From Mesorhizobium_B sp035998495 (GTDB lineage: Bacteria > Pseudomonadota > Alphaproteobacteria > Rhizobiales > Rhizobiaceae), in assembly GCA_035998495.1 (NCBI GenBank), contig DASYHP010000087.1, positions 1 to 64,000 on the forward strand: a stretch of 64,000 nucleotides of DNA, read 5' to 3'. Position numbers and translations under genes: made by a program. The notes under the pieces are model-generated. The model saw only the letters and a program-made list of their open reading frames with translations. It searched no databases and was not told the origin of the DNA. This document shows positions 8,417-16,246 of the stretch, piece by piece (the first letter of the stretch is position 1; each line of letters opens with the position of its first letter).

Positions 8417-9868
8417 CTAGTTGGCAGGAGGGTTGGAAGTGGCCTCCTGCATGGTGGCATCAGAGGCGACTATCTTGCTTCGGGTTCTTGTCGGCGGGCC
8501 GTAGGTTTCCACGACTAGCCGTTTCTCGGCGAACAGCCTGTTCATCGCCTTCTCGAGAGCGACCTTGGTGTTGCCGCTGGCACGCTCGTCCTTAGCGAAA
8601 AGGGATGGTGCATAGTTCTTTGACGGGTTTGCACTGACGGGCCGGCCCTCTTCTTCGTAGGCTGCCAGCAGCTCAAGGAAGGTATCTTCAGCTTGTCGTC
8701 CTACTTTGCCCGCAGTGGGTAGCGGGGTGTTCGGGAGACGGTCGTCCTTGTGGAATGATCCCTCACGCCAGCGAAGGCAGAGCGACTGCCCGAGCGGGCC
8801 ATAGTTCGCCTTCTTGAGGCTCAGTTGCCGTCGATCCGGATCCGGTTCGATCAGCCTGCGCTGGTCTCCTTTGCCGCGCCATTCGAGCAGTCGCTCAAGA
8901 TAGATCCGGCTCCTGACGCTGTTGCTCCAGCCCGTTGAGCCCGAAGTTCCAGTGCCACTATTGATGCCGGTCAGGGACGGATGGGCCAGGCAGAGGACAG
9001 TTGTTCCGACCGGTAGTGTCAGCCGGCGCAGCAGGCCGACGAACTGCCGAGCTTGGCGACGGTCGTTTTCATCACCGCCGAAAAGGTCGGCCAGTGTGTC
9101 GAGAATGAGTAGCGCGGGCCTGACCTGACTGACCGCGCTCTCCACCGCGTAATAGAGCGCCGTCGGTTCGACCTGCCGTGTCTCTGGATCCAGAATGCCC
9201 AACAGCGCGTCTTTGCCCACCCTGGAGATGATGTGAAGGTTAGAAAGGTCGCTCGGGGGAACTGCCTCCAGGTGTGCTATTGCGTCAAGCCGACGGTGCA
9301 CCTCTTCGTCATCGTCCTCGGCGGTGAGGAAGATGCACGGCCCCTGGATGATGGGCCTTCCGAGCCAGGGCCGACCGGTTACAGTAGAGACGCCCAGTTG
9401 CAGCGCGAGTTGGCTCTTTCCCGTGCCGCCGTCGCCGGAGAGCAGCGTTGGCTCGCCGGCCGGCACCATCCCGGGCACGTGCCATTCTCGCTCGCGGGGA
9501 GGCGAAGAAAGCAGCTCATCGGCGCCCAAGAGAGAAATCTCTGCTGTGGCCAGGCCAGCAGCTCCGGTCCTCACCCAAGATCGCGGCACGTGCCTAGCGA
9601 ACAGTTCGGCGATCCGAATTCCCTCCTGGAGGGAGGGAGCCGGGAACGTCCGCAGCAACATGGAATTTGCGAAGATCTCAACCGTGACCGTGATGTGGCC
9701 GTATTTGTCCAACCTGGATTCGACATTGAAGACCACTTCCCAGCCGCGCTCGACGGGGAGGATTAGTTCCGACATGCCGCGGCGCATTTCCGTCTCATAC
9801 CCTTCAACTAAGGGCATAGTGTAGGCGGATTGCCTCCACAGGGCGGGCAGCTTAGGCAAGGCGCTCAC
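8417..9868 (-). CDS. RepA-like RecA-fold AAA ATPase / replicative helicase
   Basis: The 483-residue protein has a Walker A GDGGTGKS at 145-152, an acidic TAEDDDEEVHRRL segment after it, and a Walker B strand LLILDTLADLF at 253-263. These are followed by VLCLAHPSLTGI and an SGSTGWSNSVRSRIYL block. This is the signature of the RSF1010 RepA/AAA_25 group of hexameric helicases of plasmids, phages and integrative elements. The N-terminal 110 residues are not recognised. The start overlaps the upstream 63-aa gene by four bases (ATGA), so the two are translationally coupled. It is the likely replication ATPase of this element. Confidence 0.85.
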   Translation of the reverse strand: MSALPKLPALWRQSAYTMPLVEGYETEMRRGMSELILPVERGWEVVFNVESRLDKYGHITVTVEIFANSMLLRTFPAPSLQEGIRIAELFARHVPRSWVRTGAAGLATAEISLLGADELLSSPPREREWHVPGMVPAGEPTLLSGDGGTGKSQLALQLGVSTVTGRPWLGRPIIQGPCIFLTAEDDDEEVHRRLDAIAHLEAVPPSDLSNLHIISRVGKDALLGILDPETRQVEPTALYYAVESAVSQVRPALLILDTLADLFGGDENDRRQARQFVGLLRRLTLPVGTTVLCLAHPSLTGINSGTGTSGSTGWSNSVRSRIYLERLLEWRGKGDQRRLIEPDPDRRQLSLKKANYGPLGQSLCLRWREGSFHKDDRLPNTPLPTAGKVGRQAEDTFLELLAAYEEEGRPVSANPSKNYAPSLFAKDERASGNTKVALEKAMNRLFAEKRLVVETYGPPTRTRSKIVASDATMQEATSNPPAN

Positions 9869-10056
9869 GACGGTGCACCCATGGGGCGGGCTATTGCGCG
9901 CACTTGCTCCGCTGCAGTATCTACAGTCCGCAGGGTCATGGCAGGGCAGCTAGGACGCTCTGACAATGCGAAGTCCGGATGGTCAACGCCTGTTAGCTTG
10001 ATACCGGGGAGGGTTCGGACGTTTGCCGCGTCCGGCCCTTTTTCGTTTGTACTCAT
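9865..10056 (-). CDS. small hypothetical protein (63 aa) coupled to RepA-like gene
   Basis: A 63-codon frame whose stop overlaps the ATG of the RepA-like ATPase gene and which begins nine bases after the stop of the HTH gene. The product is hydrophilic and contains LPGIKLTGVDHPDFALSERP. No family is recognised. Its tight packing in the HTH > 63 aa > ATPase unit supports real coding. Confidence 0.5.
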   Translation of the reverse strand: MSTNEKGPDAANVRTLPGIKLTGVDHPDFALSERPSCPAMTLRTVDTAAEQVRAIARPMGAPS

Positions 10057-10065
10057 GGCTCGCCT

Positions 10066-10242
10066 TCACGCTGCGCTCGGGAGGGATTCGACAAAATGCT
10101 TCAGCTCGGAAACAAGGATCAGGGTTTTCGAACCGTCCTTCTTCCTGGTGAGCTTGCCTTCGTCGAACAGTTCATAGATGCGCGAGCGGCTGAGGCCGGA
10201 AATCTCTGTCGCGCCCTTGATGGTAACGCTGATCTTGTCCAC
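10066..10242 (-). CDS. AlpA/excisionase-type HTH protein (58 aa)
   Basis: The GTG at 10242 with AAGGAG nine bases upstream is chosen over an in-frame TTG at 10290. The product reads TIKGATEISGLSRSRIYELFDEGKLTRKK, a MerR/AlpA-type winged helix-turn-helix with the typical SRSxIYELxxEGKL pattern. Such proteins act as excisionases or activators of integrase/replication genes in P4-like elements. It heads the short operon with the 63-aa protein and the RepA-like ATPase, so it may control both excision and replication. Confidence 0.75.
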   Translation of the reverse strand: MDKISVTIKGATEISGLSRSRIYELFDEGKLTRKKDGSKTLILVSELKHFVESLPSAA

Positions 10243-10363
10243 GCTTGCATTCTCCTTGCTGTCCGCATGGATTTGGTCGGACACGCACAACTTGCATGGA
10301 CGGAATTGAGCAGCCTAATTGAGCAATCGAGCCGAAACTGAGCCGGCCGCTATCTTCGCTCGA

Positions 10364-11062
10364 TTATAGAGCCGCCATCACTATGTGCCGGAGGTTGCCG
10401 ATCTCCTGCTCACGGCGAGCGTTTCGGGGACCGCGAGGCCCGGCCCGATCAGGCCAGTCGGATGGCATATTGGCGACATAGAAGTCGCGGAGGCTGTCGC
10501 GCTTCACCCGAGCTTCGCGAAGTATCTCAACGAACTCCCGCTTGGTCGGGGGGAGCCAACCGCGGCTCTTGCAGTGACCATCCAACAGTTGAATGATTCT
10601 GCCGAGGTCGGCACTGCTCACCGGCTTGGCCAAGGTGGAGACGTCTGGCGCAGGCTCTAACGCTGATCGTTCTTGGGCGACCTCGCCTGACGCGCTGATG
10701 TTCCCGCCCAGTGCGGTGCGCTGAGACCACCGCCTAAATTCCTCTTCGTCCACGCAAAGAGTGCAGCCTGCCCATTCGAGCCAATCTGCCTCGTTGCCGG
10801 GAGGCTCGGAGTCGCAAAACACTGCCGTCGCGAAGGTGTCTCGCCAGGGCTTTGTCGGGACCAGCACGACCTCCGCTACCCGCCAGACCGCAGCCTTGAG
10901 CTCGCCAGAGCGGAGCGCCTTGTGGAGCTCGTCATCAGCCCGCTTCTTGAGGGTCCGAAGTGTTTCCGCATCGGCACCCGAGGCCGGCGCAAGAACTTGG
11001 ACTATGTGCCTGTCCGCGGCTTCGCGCAGTTCAATGTGGCCCTTGGGTATGCTGCTGGACAT
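10364..11062 (-). CDS. hypothetical protein (232 aa)
   Basis: A hydrophilic protein with an N-terminal helical part (LRTLKKRADDELHKALRSGEL), a central mixed region with CTLCVDEEEFRRW, and a C-terminal basic segment (REARVKRDSLRDFYVANMPSDW). The last part resembles the tail of small replication or DNA-binding proteins. No signal peptide or TM segment is visible. It precedes the AlpA-type gene on the same strand. The family is not recognised, but composition and codon use argue that it is a real gene. Confidence 0.6.
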   Translation of the reverse strand: MSSSIPKGHIELREAADRHIVQVLAPASGADAETLRTLKKRADDELHKALRSGELKAAVWRVAEVVLVPTKPWRDTFATAVFCDSEPPGNEADWLEWAGCTLCVDEEEFRRWSQRTALGGNISASGEVAQERSALEPAPDVSTLAKPVSSADLGRIIQLLDGHCKSRGWLPPTKREFVEILREARVKRDSLRDFYVANMPSDWPDRAGPRGPRNARREQEIGNLRHIVMAAL

Positions 11063-11255
11063 CGCGCGCCTCGCGATGCGCCTTGAGGGGCCGCAGGGAA
11101 ACCGAAGGCGCTCTCGGCTTGTCGGCTGGCCGGCCTATCCCTGCGGGTCTGTTGACACCCAGCGCCGCTTTGAAGGGCGCGGGCCGCCCTCCCTCGCCGC
11201 TCGGGTCCGCGAAGATGCGATCACCCGGTCGTGTGGAGATGAACCCACTTCGGGT

Positions 11256-11450
11256 TCAGGACGCTGCGCCGGTGAACACAGCCGCAAGTCTCGACCGCTC
11301 GATAACCCAGCGATTGCCGACCTTGCGTGCCGGTAGCTCGCCGGTCTGACACATGTGAAAGGTCTGCCGATCGGTGCGGCCAATGAGTTGAGCGATCGCG
11401 TTCACCCCCCAGACTAGATCTAAGGGTGCAATCTCCGCCTTGGCTTCCAT
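11256..11450 (-). CDS. helix-turn-helix DNA-binding protein (64 aa)
   Basis: The protein shows WGVNAIAQLIGRTDRQTFHMCQTGELPARKVGNRWVIERS, the HTH_17/excisionase-like winged-helix pattern with a terminal GxRWVI strand. It is transcribed divergently from the Arc-type gene at 11559 across a region that carries an 18-bp inverted repeat. It probably senses or controls the switch between integrase-side and replication-side transcription. Confidence 0.75.
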   Translation of the reverse strand: MEAKAEIAPLDLVWGVNAIAQLIGRTDRQTFHMCQTGELPARKVGNRWVIERSRLAAVFTGAAS

Positions 11451-11485
11451 CTCACACGCTCCGTTAACATGCGGGTGTCTATGTA

Positions 11486-11532
11486 TCTCACTGTGGTAGA
11501 TTGACTGTCAAGTGCAATCTATCACAGTGAGA
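11486..11532. promoter_or_regulatory. divergent promoter/operator with 18-bp inverted repeat
   Basis: The arms at 11486-11503 and 11515-11532 are reverse complements at 17 of 18 positions, separated by 11 bp. The spacer region holds overlapping -35-like boxes for both directions: TTGACT (11501-11506, plus) and TTGACA (11506-11511, minus). A reasonable GATACAT -10 lies 18 bp beyond the minus-strand box. The layout predicts one protein pair repressing both transcripts. The Arc-type and HTH products on either side are the obvious binders. Confidence 0.65.
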
Positions 11533-11558
11533 GGCGAGAGGGGCGCGGGAGGTCGGGC

Positions 11559-11972
11559 ATGGCAAAGACGGGACGTCAATCGTTTCAGTTTATGCTGCGT
11601 CTGCCGGATGATCTCCGGGAACGCTTAAGGGTCGCTTCAGAGGCCAGCGGACGATCTATGACCGCCGAGATCGTTTACCGCCTGGAGGGGTCTTTTGAGA
11701 TTGAGGGCATCGCCTATGATTCCGCAGCCGACCTTGAAGCAAATAGACCGACAAAAGATCGTTTTCTCTATGTGGCGATTGATCAGGATGGTAGTCCTGT
11801 TTCTTATCGGGAGATTTGGACACTTCTGGAAGAGATTGCGGCAGCGGCTAAAGTTCCGCTTGAAGGTATCTCAGCCCGCGTTTTCGAACCCAAGCTCGTA
11901 GCAAGCGACGAGCGTGAGGAAGAATGGGTGAGACTTCGCAACTGGTTCAAAGCGCATAAACCGGCAGACTAA
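11559..11972 (+). CDS. Arc-family ribbon-helix-helix regulator
   Basis: The N-terminal 50 residues read QSFQFMLRLPDDLRERLRVASEASGRSMTAEIVYRLE, a textbook Arc/MetJ ribbon-helix-helix: one beta strand, two helices, and a G-R-S-M turn. The remaining 85 residues are mixed alpha/beta and unrecognised. GGGAGG precedes the ATG. It ends three bases before the integrase start, so the two are co-transcribed. With the 18-bp inverted repeat upstream it is likely an autoregulated repressor of the integrase. Confidence 0.8.
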   Translation: MAKTGRQSFQFMLRLPDDLRERLRVASEASGRSMTAEIVYRLEGSFEIEGIAYDSAADLEANRPTKDRFLYVAIDQDGSPVSYREIWTLLEEIAAAAKVPLEGISARVFEPKLVASDEREEEWVRLRNWFKAHKPAD

Positions 11973-11975
11973 ATC

Positions 11976-13178
11976 GTGGCAGTCCGCAAGCGCACATGGA
12001 AGACTGCGAAGGGCGAGGAGAAATCCGCCTGGGTTGTCGATTACGTGGATGCCAAGGGCATCCGTCGCCTAAAGACGTTCGAGCGCAAGAAGGAAGCGGA
12101 CGCGTTCGCCGCCACCGCCGCTGTGGAGGTGCGCGACGGCGTTCATGTGGCGGACCGCGAGACTGTCACCGTGAGGGACGCGGGCGCGCTCTGGCTGAAG
12201 AGCTGCGCAGCGGCCGGGCTCGAGCGATCAACGACCGACCAATATAAGCAGCACATGGACCTTCACATCGTGCCGATGATCGGCGCGACGAAGCTCAGCA
12301 AGATCACCGTGCCGGTGGTGCGCGCGTTTCAGGAGCAGTTGCGCGAAGCGAGGCGATCGGAGGCGATGATCAAGCGCGTAACTGTCAGCCTGGGCAGCAT
12401 CCTCTCCGATGCCCAGGAGCGTGGGTTGGTGGTGCGGAACGCCGTCAACGAGATGTCGAAGCGCCGCGGCAAGAGCGCCGGCCAGGCGGAGAAGCGCGCC
12501 AAGGCGCGTCTACGCTACGGCGTGGACATTCCCACGATGGCGGAGGTCGCGGCCATCCTGAGGGCAGCCGAGGGCCGCTACCGGCCATTGCTCGTCACCG
12601 CGGTTTTCACGGGCTTGCGGGCGTCAGAGCTACGGGGCCTCACATGGGCCGACGTGGATTTCGCCAAAGCCCAGATCCACGTTCGCCAGCGCGCCGACAA
12701 GTATCACATGGTCGGCATGCCAAAGTCTGACGCCGGCCAGCGTTCGATCCCCCTCACTCCCATGGTGGTGAACACGCTGAAGGAATGGCGCTTGGCCTGC
12801 CCGAAGGGCGAGCTCAACCTCGTCTTCCCGAATGGTGAGGGGAACATCGAATGGCATCAGAACATCATCAAGCGGGGCCTGTGGCCGGCGCTCGTCAAGG
12901 CAGGCGTCACAGACGACAAGAAGGGCGAGGACGGTGAGCCGGTGATCGTGCCGAAATACACCGGACTCCACGCCCTGCGGCATTGGTTCGCGAGCTGGTG
13001 CATCAACAGGAAGGCTGACGGCGGGCTGGAGCTGTCGCCCAAGGCGGTGCAAGCGCGCATGGGGCACTCGTCTATCCAGGTGACGTTCGACACGTATGGC
13101 CACTTGTTTCCGGCGGCTGACGAGGCTCAGGCCTTGGCCGATGCGGAGAGCCGGCTCCTCGGTCTCGCTGCGACATAG
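11976..13178 (+). CDS. tyrosine site-specific recombinase (integrase)
   Basis: The GTG at 11976 follows the Arc gene by three bases. The 400-residue protein has an N-terminal arm-type DNA-binding domain (about 1-60), a SAM-like core-binding domain (65-160), and a catalytic domain. The catalytic set is R215 (TGLRASELRGL), K250, H332-x2-R335 (LHALRHW), H364 (MGHSS) and nucleophile Y374 (DTYGHLF). All catalytic residues are present, so the enzyme should be active. It catalyses integration/excision at the tRNA-derived site 50 bp downstream. Confidence 0.93.
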   Translation: MAVRKRTWKTAKGEEKSAWVVDYVDAKGIRRLKTFERKKEADAFAATAAVEVRDGVHVADRETVTVRDAGALWLKSCAAAGLERSTTDQYKQHMDLHIVPMIGATKLSKITVPVVRAFQEQLREARRSEAMIKRVTVSLGSILSDAQERGLVVRNAVNEMSKRRGKSAGQAEKRAKARLRYGVDIPTMAEVAAILRAAEGRYRPLLVTAVFTGLRASELRGLTWADVDFAKAQIHVRQRADKYHMVGMPKSDAGQRSIPLTPMVVNTLKEWRLACPKGELNLVFPNGEGNIEWHQNIIKRGLWPALVKAGVTDDKKGEDGEPVIVPKYTGLHALRHWFASWCINRKADGGLELSPKAVQARMGHSSIQVTFDTYGHLFPAADEAQALADAESRLLGLAAT

Positions 13179-13227
13179 ACGCGACATGGCGGGAAAAAGC
13201 GCAGTGAAAACAGAGGCGCTTAGAACA

Positions 13228-13271
13228 CTCTGACTCCGTTAGTCCTGGTTCGAATCCAGGTTCCCCAGCCA
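13228..13271 (+). other. attachment site: 3' half of a tRNA gene, probably tRNA-Gln(CTG)
   Basis: The sequence folds as the 3' part of a tRNA. It has an anticodon loop CTCTGAC (13228-13234), a 3' anticodon stem, a perfect T arm (CCTGG/TTCGAAT/CCAGG, 13244-13260), an acceptor strand TTCCCCA, a discriminator G and an encoded CCA (13269-13271). The 5' half is absent; the bases before the loop do not pair with the 3' stem. A copy that begins in the anticodon loop next to an integrase is the usual att remnant. The intact tRNA should lie at the other end of the element, outside the window. The CTG anticodon suggests Gln. Confidence 0.75.
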
Positions 13272-13509
13272 AATTTCACTTTTCGCCGATGCGGCACTCT
13301 CGACCGCCTCGGCGCGGGGCAGCATAAGCCACCCGCACCAAAAGCCGTACTGTGACCGGTCGCGCAAACCGGATCAGTCTTGCTGGCCGCCCCAGCCGTA
13401 ACTGCAAGGCCGGTCATGCACCAAGGTCAACCCCGGATCACCCAATGGGGTCAGGTCAAGACTGCACCTCGGAGGGCAGCAAACAGCCAATCAGCAGCTT
13501 AACGTGCAG
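13272..13509. other. intergenic region, no feature recognised
   Basis: This 238-bp stretch is beyond the tRNA fragment and before the end of the next minus-strand gene. I see no coding frame, promoter pair or terminator with confidence. Confidence 0.5.
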
Positions 13510-14259
13510 TCATGGTTGAGCTTCGGTGCCAGCAGAAGCCACGGCAGGCCCCGTTTCAGCTATAACGGCCAAATCTGCCGACTGGGCGGCTTGCTTCGGT
13601 TTAGCCGCCTCAGAGAGCTGACCAGTTGCAAGGAAGTCTTTGATCCCTCTTGTAAACGGCTGCATCCGTAGGAACGCGAGTTGAGAGGTGGCGAGTTCGT
13701 ATTTCGCCTCGTTCTTCACAGCGCTTTCCAGATGAATCGCATTGCGCAATTTATAAAAGCCTTTGATCTCGGCACCGATCACATCATCCAGGAACCCGAT
13801 TTTTACCGCGGCATCTACCTTATCGTCAAATTTGATCGACACGCGCGGCGTGCGTTGGAGGGTTTCAGCACAGAGGTGGACTGGCTCTCCATCTGTTGTG
13901 TTGAGTTGGAGCGTTGTTGGAAGGCTTGCGACTCGGCGAAATCCCTTATGGAATTCAATCGCAACTACCGCCGCGTGCTCAGCGAACTTTGTCCAGAGCA
14001 GATGAACGATGACTGCTTCATAGATGCTGGCATATTGCACGACTTGGAATTTGACATGTGAGTGAAGCTGGAGCTCATCGGCTGCAAGGGCTTCTCCTAG
14101 TTTGTAGATGTAGCGGGCAGCCTGGAACTCCGTCCCAATCTGATCCCGCAACTTCGCGTCTTCAATGAAGCCAAACATCGTGGCCACGTCGGCAGATGGT
14201 GGCAAGTGCGCATTGCAATACTGGATGACCTGATCTCGAACTGCTTGCTTCAATGGCAT
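13510..14259 (-). CDS. hypothetical protein, possible HEPN-like (249 aa)
   Basis: The ATG at 14259 has GAGGAAGCCC upstream. The protein is mostly helical. It has an ARYIYKLGEALAADELQLHSHVKFQ helix, a second helical block and FYKLRNAIHLE, which resembles the RNxxxH-type segment of HEPN or Apea-like proteins. A low-complexity Ala/Gln tail ends it. Base composition is lower in GC than the housekeeping genes to the right, which suggests acquisition. It lies just outside the recognised att fragment. A toxin or defence role is possible but unproven. Confidence 0.5.
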   Translation of the reverse strand: MPLKQAVRDQVIQYCNAHLPPSADVATMFGFIEDAKLRDQIGTEFQAARYIYKLGEALAADELQLHSHVKFQVVQYASIYEAVIVHLLWTKFAEHAAVVAIEFHKGFRRVASLPTTLQLNTTDGEPVHLCAETLQRTPRVSIKFDDKVDAAVKIGFLDDVIGAEIKGFYKLRNAIHLESAVKNEAKYELATSQLAFLRMQPFTRGIKDFLATGQLSEAAKPKQAAQSADLAVIAETGPAVASAGTEAQP

Positions 14260-14565
14260 AGGGCTTCCTCATAGTTGCGGCGATCTGAGTAAACCGATTG
14301 CAGCGTACTTTTCGGGGGCAAGCGGCCAAGCTGAAATTTCGCACCGCCTAAAGAGAGTGACGGAACTCGGCATTCTGGCTGATGCACATAGTTCTATAAG
14401 TATTCAGGAACGGCCGCCATCTTTCCTTCGACACCACACATATCGGCTTGGCTGAAATCGGGAATGCGTTCCAGGTCAGCTCTGCCTGCGTAGATTCGCG
14501 CGGGCGAAGAGCCACGCCAAAGCCTCGCTGAACCGCAGCACGCCAGCCGCGGAAGCGCCGGAGGT
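14260..14565. other. intergenic region, no feature recognised
   Basis: About 300 bp between the start of the 249-aa gene and the stop of the receiver gene. No good coding frame, hairpin or promoter stands out. It probably contains the promoter of the 249-aa gene near its left end. Confidence 0.4.
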
Positions 14566-14976
14566 TCAGGGCGCCGCGGCGGGGCCGGGCACGCCGTTGC
14601 CGGCAGTCAGGAGCTGCGAAACGGCCGTGATGAGCTGTGCCGGGACGAAGGGCTTGGCCACGAGAAGGCTGCCGGGAACGCCATAGGCCGTCCACTCGGT
14701 CGCCGGGTTGGCCGTCACATAGACGACGGGACAATGGGGCTTCAGCTCACGGGCGCGCCTTGCCACATCCCAGCCGGTGAGGCTGTCCCTGCCCAGGTTG
14801 ACGTCCGTCAGAACCGCCCGGAAATCGCCGGGACTGCGCTCCAGGAGCCGGATGGCCTCTTCCCCGTTGGCGGCCTGCACGACCGTGAAGCCGCCCTCCT
14901 CGAGGGCTTCCTCCAGGGACATCATGACCAAGGGCTCGTCTTCGACGACGAGCACGTTCACAACTTCGGCTAACAC
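14566..14976 (-). CDS. single-domain CheY-like response regulator
   Basis: The 136-residue receiver domain has an acidic pocket (VVEDEP near residue 10), a phospho-acceptor in VLTDVNLG (about D61), a conserved Thr in YVTANP, and a Lys in AKPF. There is no output domain, so it works through a partner kinase or another protein, as is common for rhizobial receivers paired with HWE/HisKA2 kinases. No kinase is adjacent. A diverged C-terminal stub of a paralogue lies at 1870-1992. Confidence 0.9.
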   Translation of the reverse strand: MLAEVVNVLVVEDEPLVMMSLEEALEEGGFTVVQAANGEEAIRLLERSPGDFRAVLTDVNLGRDSLTGWDVARRARELKPHCPVVYVTANPATEWTAYGVPGSLLVAKPFVPAQLITAVSQLLTAGNGVPGPAAAP

Positions 14977-15109
14977 GGTGCCTCAGGTTCGCCGGCGCTT
15001 GTCCCTCGCGCCGGCCGTTGTTTACGACTGCTCCCTGACGCCCGTTAAACGGTCAGCGCAGATTACGCAAAGGAAGATTCGCAGCGTCCCGCCGGACGCA
15101 GCCGGGCGG

Positions 15110-15349
15110 TCACGTCAGGGGAGCGTCGCCCGCGAGCCCACGCTGGATGGCGGAAAGGTGAACGGTCAGGCGCACGAGGCCGTCCTCGTTGCGCTCGCCG
15201 CGCTCGAACAGGTGGATAAGCTGCGCGGCCGCGCCGTTGCGCTCCGCCTCGTCATCGAGGCCAAGCTCCACCGTCACGCGCGAGAAGGCGCGGGAAAGCA
15301 GCGTCAGTTCCTCGGGCGTGATCACGCCCTTGCGGTCGAGTTCGGCCAT
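15110..15349 (-). CDS. small hypothetical protein (79 aa)
   Basis: The start at 15349 (MAELDRKGVITPEELTLL) is preferred because the 17 residues upstream look non-coding. The product is helical and acidic, with ELTLLSRAFSRVTVELGLDDEAERN. Proteins of this pattern are common in Rhizobiales, where they are unannotated. No motif gives a function. It stands alone between the receiver gene and the CysZ-like gene, divergent from the latter. Confidence 0.6.
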   Translation of the reverse strand: MAELDRKGVITPEELTLLSRAFSRVTVELGLDDEAERNGAAAQLIHLFERGERNEDGLVRLTVHLSAIQRGLAGDAPLT

Positions 15350-15526
15350 TCCGTTCTGCCTCGTTCCGCCCCACCCCTGAGGCAGCAGCAAGACTGGCAC
15401 ATTTGGGCGGTTTTGGGAAACGATATTTGGCCCGCTTGCCGAGTCGCCCTTTGGCCAGCAGCAGCCCCGCCGGCTTCAGCGCTTGCCCCTCGACTTCACG
15501 CCCAAAAACCCGCAGAGGCCCGTGCC

Positions 15527-16234
15527 ATGATCCCCGCCGCCATCTCGGCCGCCCTCGCCAACCTCTTGAGCCCAGAAGCCCGCAGCGTCTTTCTCAAGAC
15601 GGTGGGCGCGGCGCTCGCGATCCTCATCGCGGGCTGGTTCGCGCTGAAAGAGCTGTTGGACTGGTGGGTGATGCCTTTTGTCGAGGCGGGCCTGTCCGGC
15701 CTGCCAGCCTGGGCCGCGTTCCTGGAGTCGGTGGCCGCTGTCTTCGCCGGCATCGTGCTGGCGATCGGACTGGCGCTGCTCATGGCCCCCGCCACCGCGC
15801 TGGTCGCCGGGCTCTTCCTCGACGACGTGGCATATGTCATCGAGCGCCGGGATTATCCCGCCGACCCGCCCGGCCGGGCGGTGCCCACATTCGTCTCGCT
15901 CGTCCTTTCGCTCAAATTCCTCGGCGTGGTGATCCTCGGCAACCTGTTCGCGCTGTTCCTGCTGCTCGTGCCGGGCGTCAACCTCGTGGCCTTCCTGCTG
16001 GTGAACGCCTACCTGCTCGGCCGCGAGTTCTTCGAGTTCGCGGCCATGCGATTCCGCCCGGAGGCGGAAGCCAGGGCCATGCGGCGGCAACACCGGGGAA
16101 CCGTGTTCCTGGCTGGCCTGGCGATCGCCGGCTGGCTCGCCGTGCCGCTGCTCAACCTGACCACGCCGCTTTTCGCCGCGGGCCTCATGGTGCATCTGCA
16201 CAAGCGCCTGTCGCGGCGGGCGCCAGCGACCTAG
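15527..16234 (+). CDS. EI24/CysZ-like integral membrane protein
   Basis: The 235-residue protein has about four hydrophobic blocks (30-50, 65-105, 125-165, 195-225). It carries the motif of the EI24 (CysZ) family: GLFLDDVAYVIERRDYP, then VPGVNLVAFLLVNAYLLGREFFE. CysZ imports sulfate in enterobacteria, but Rhizobiales homologues are not proven to do so and no cysteine genes are nearby. The ATG at 15527 begins where the family begins (MIPAAISAAL). Confidence 0.8.
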   Translation: MIPAAISAALANLLSPEARSVFLKTVGAALAILIAGWFALKELLDWWVMPFVEAGLSGLPAWAAFLESVAAVFAGIVLAIGLALLMAPATALVAGLFLDDVAYVIERRDYPADPPGRAVPTFVSLVLSLKFLGVVILGNLFALFLLLVPGVNLVAFLLVNAYLLGREFFEFAAMRFRPEAEARAMRRQHRGTVFLAGLAIAGWLAVPLLNLTTPLFAAGLMVHLHKRLSRRAPAT

Positions 16235-16246
16235 CCTGCGAAGGCT

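Noticed and set aside
13190..13271. A complete tRNA gene after the integrase
   Set aside because: Only the anticodon loop onward is present. The upstream bases do not form the D arm, acceptor 5' strand or anticodon 5' stem.
1870..14976. The two response-regulator sequences as direct repeats bounding the island
   Set aside because: The stub and the intact gene agree at only about 60% of residues, too diverged to be a recent att duplication, and the tRNA fragment is a better boundary.
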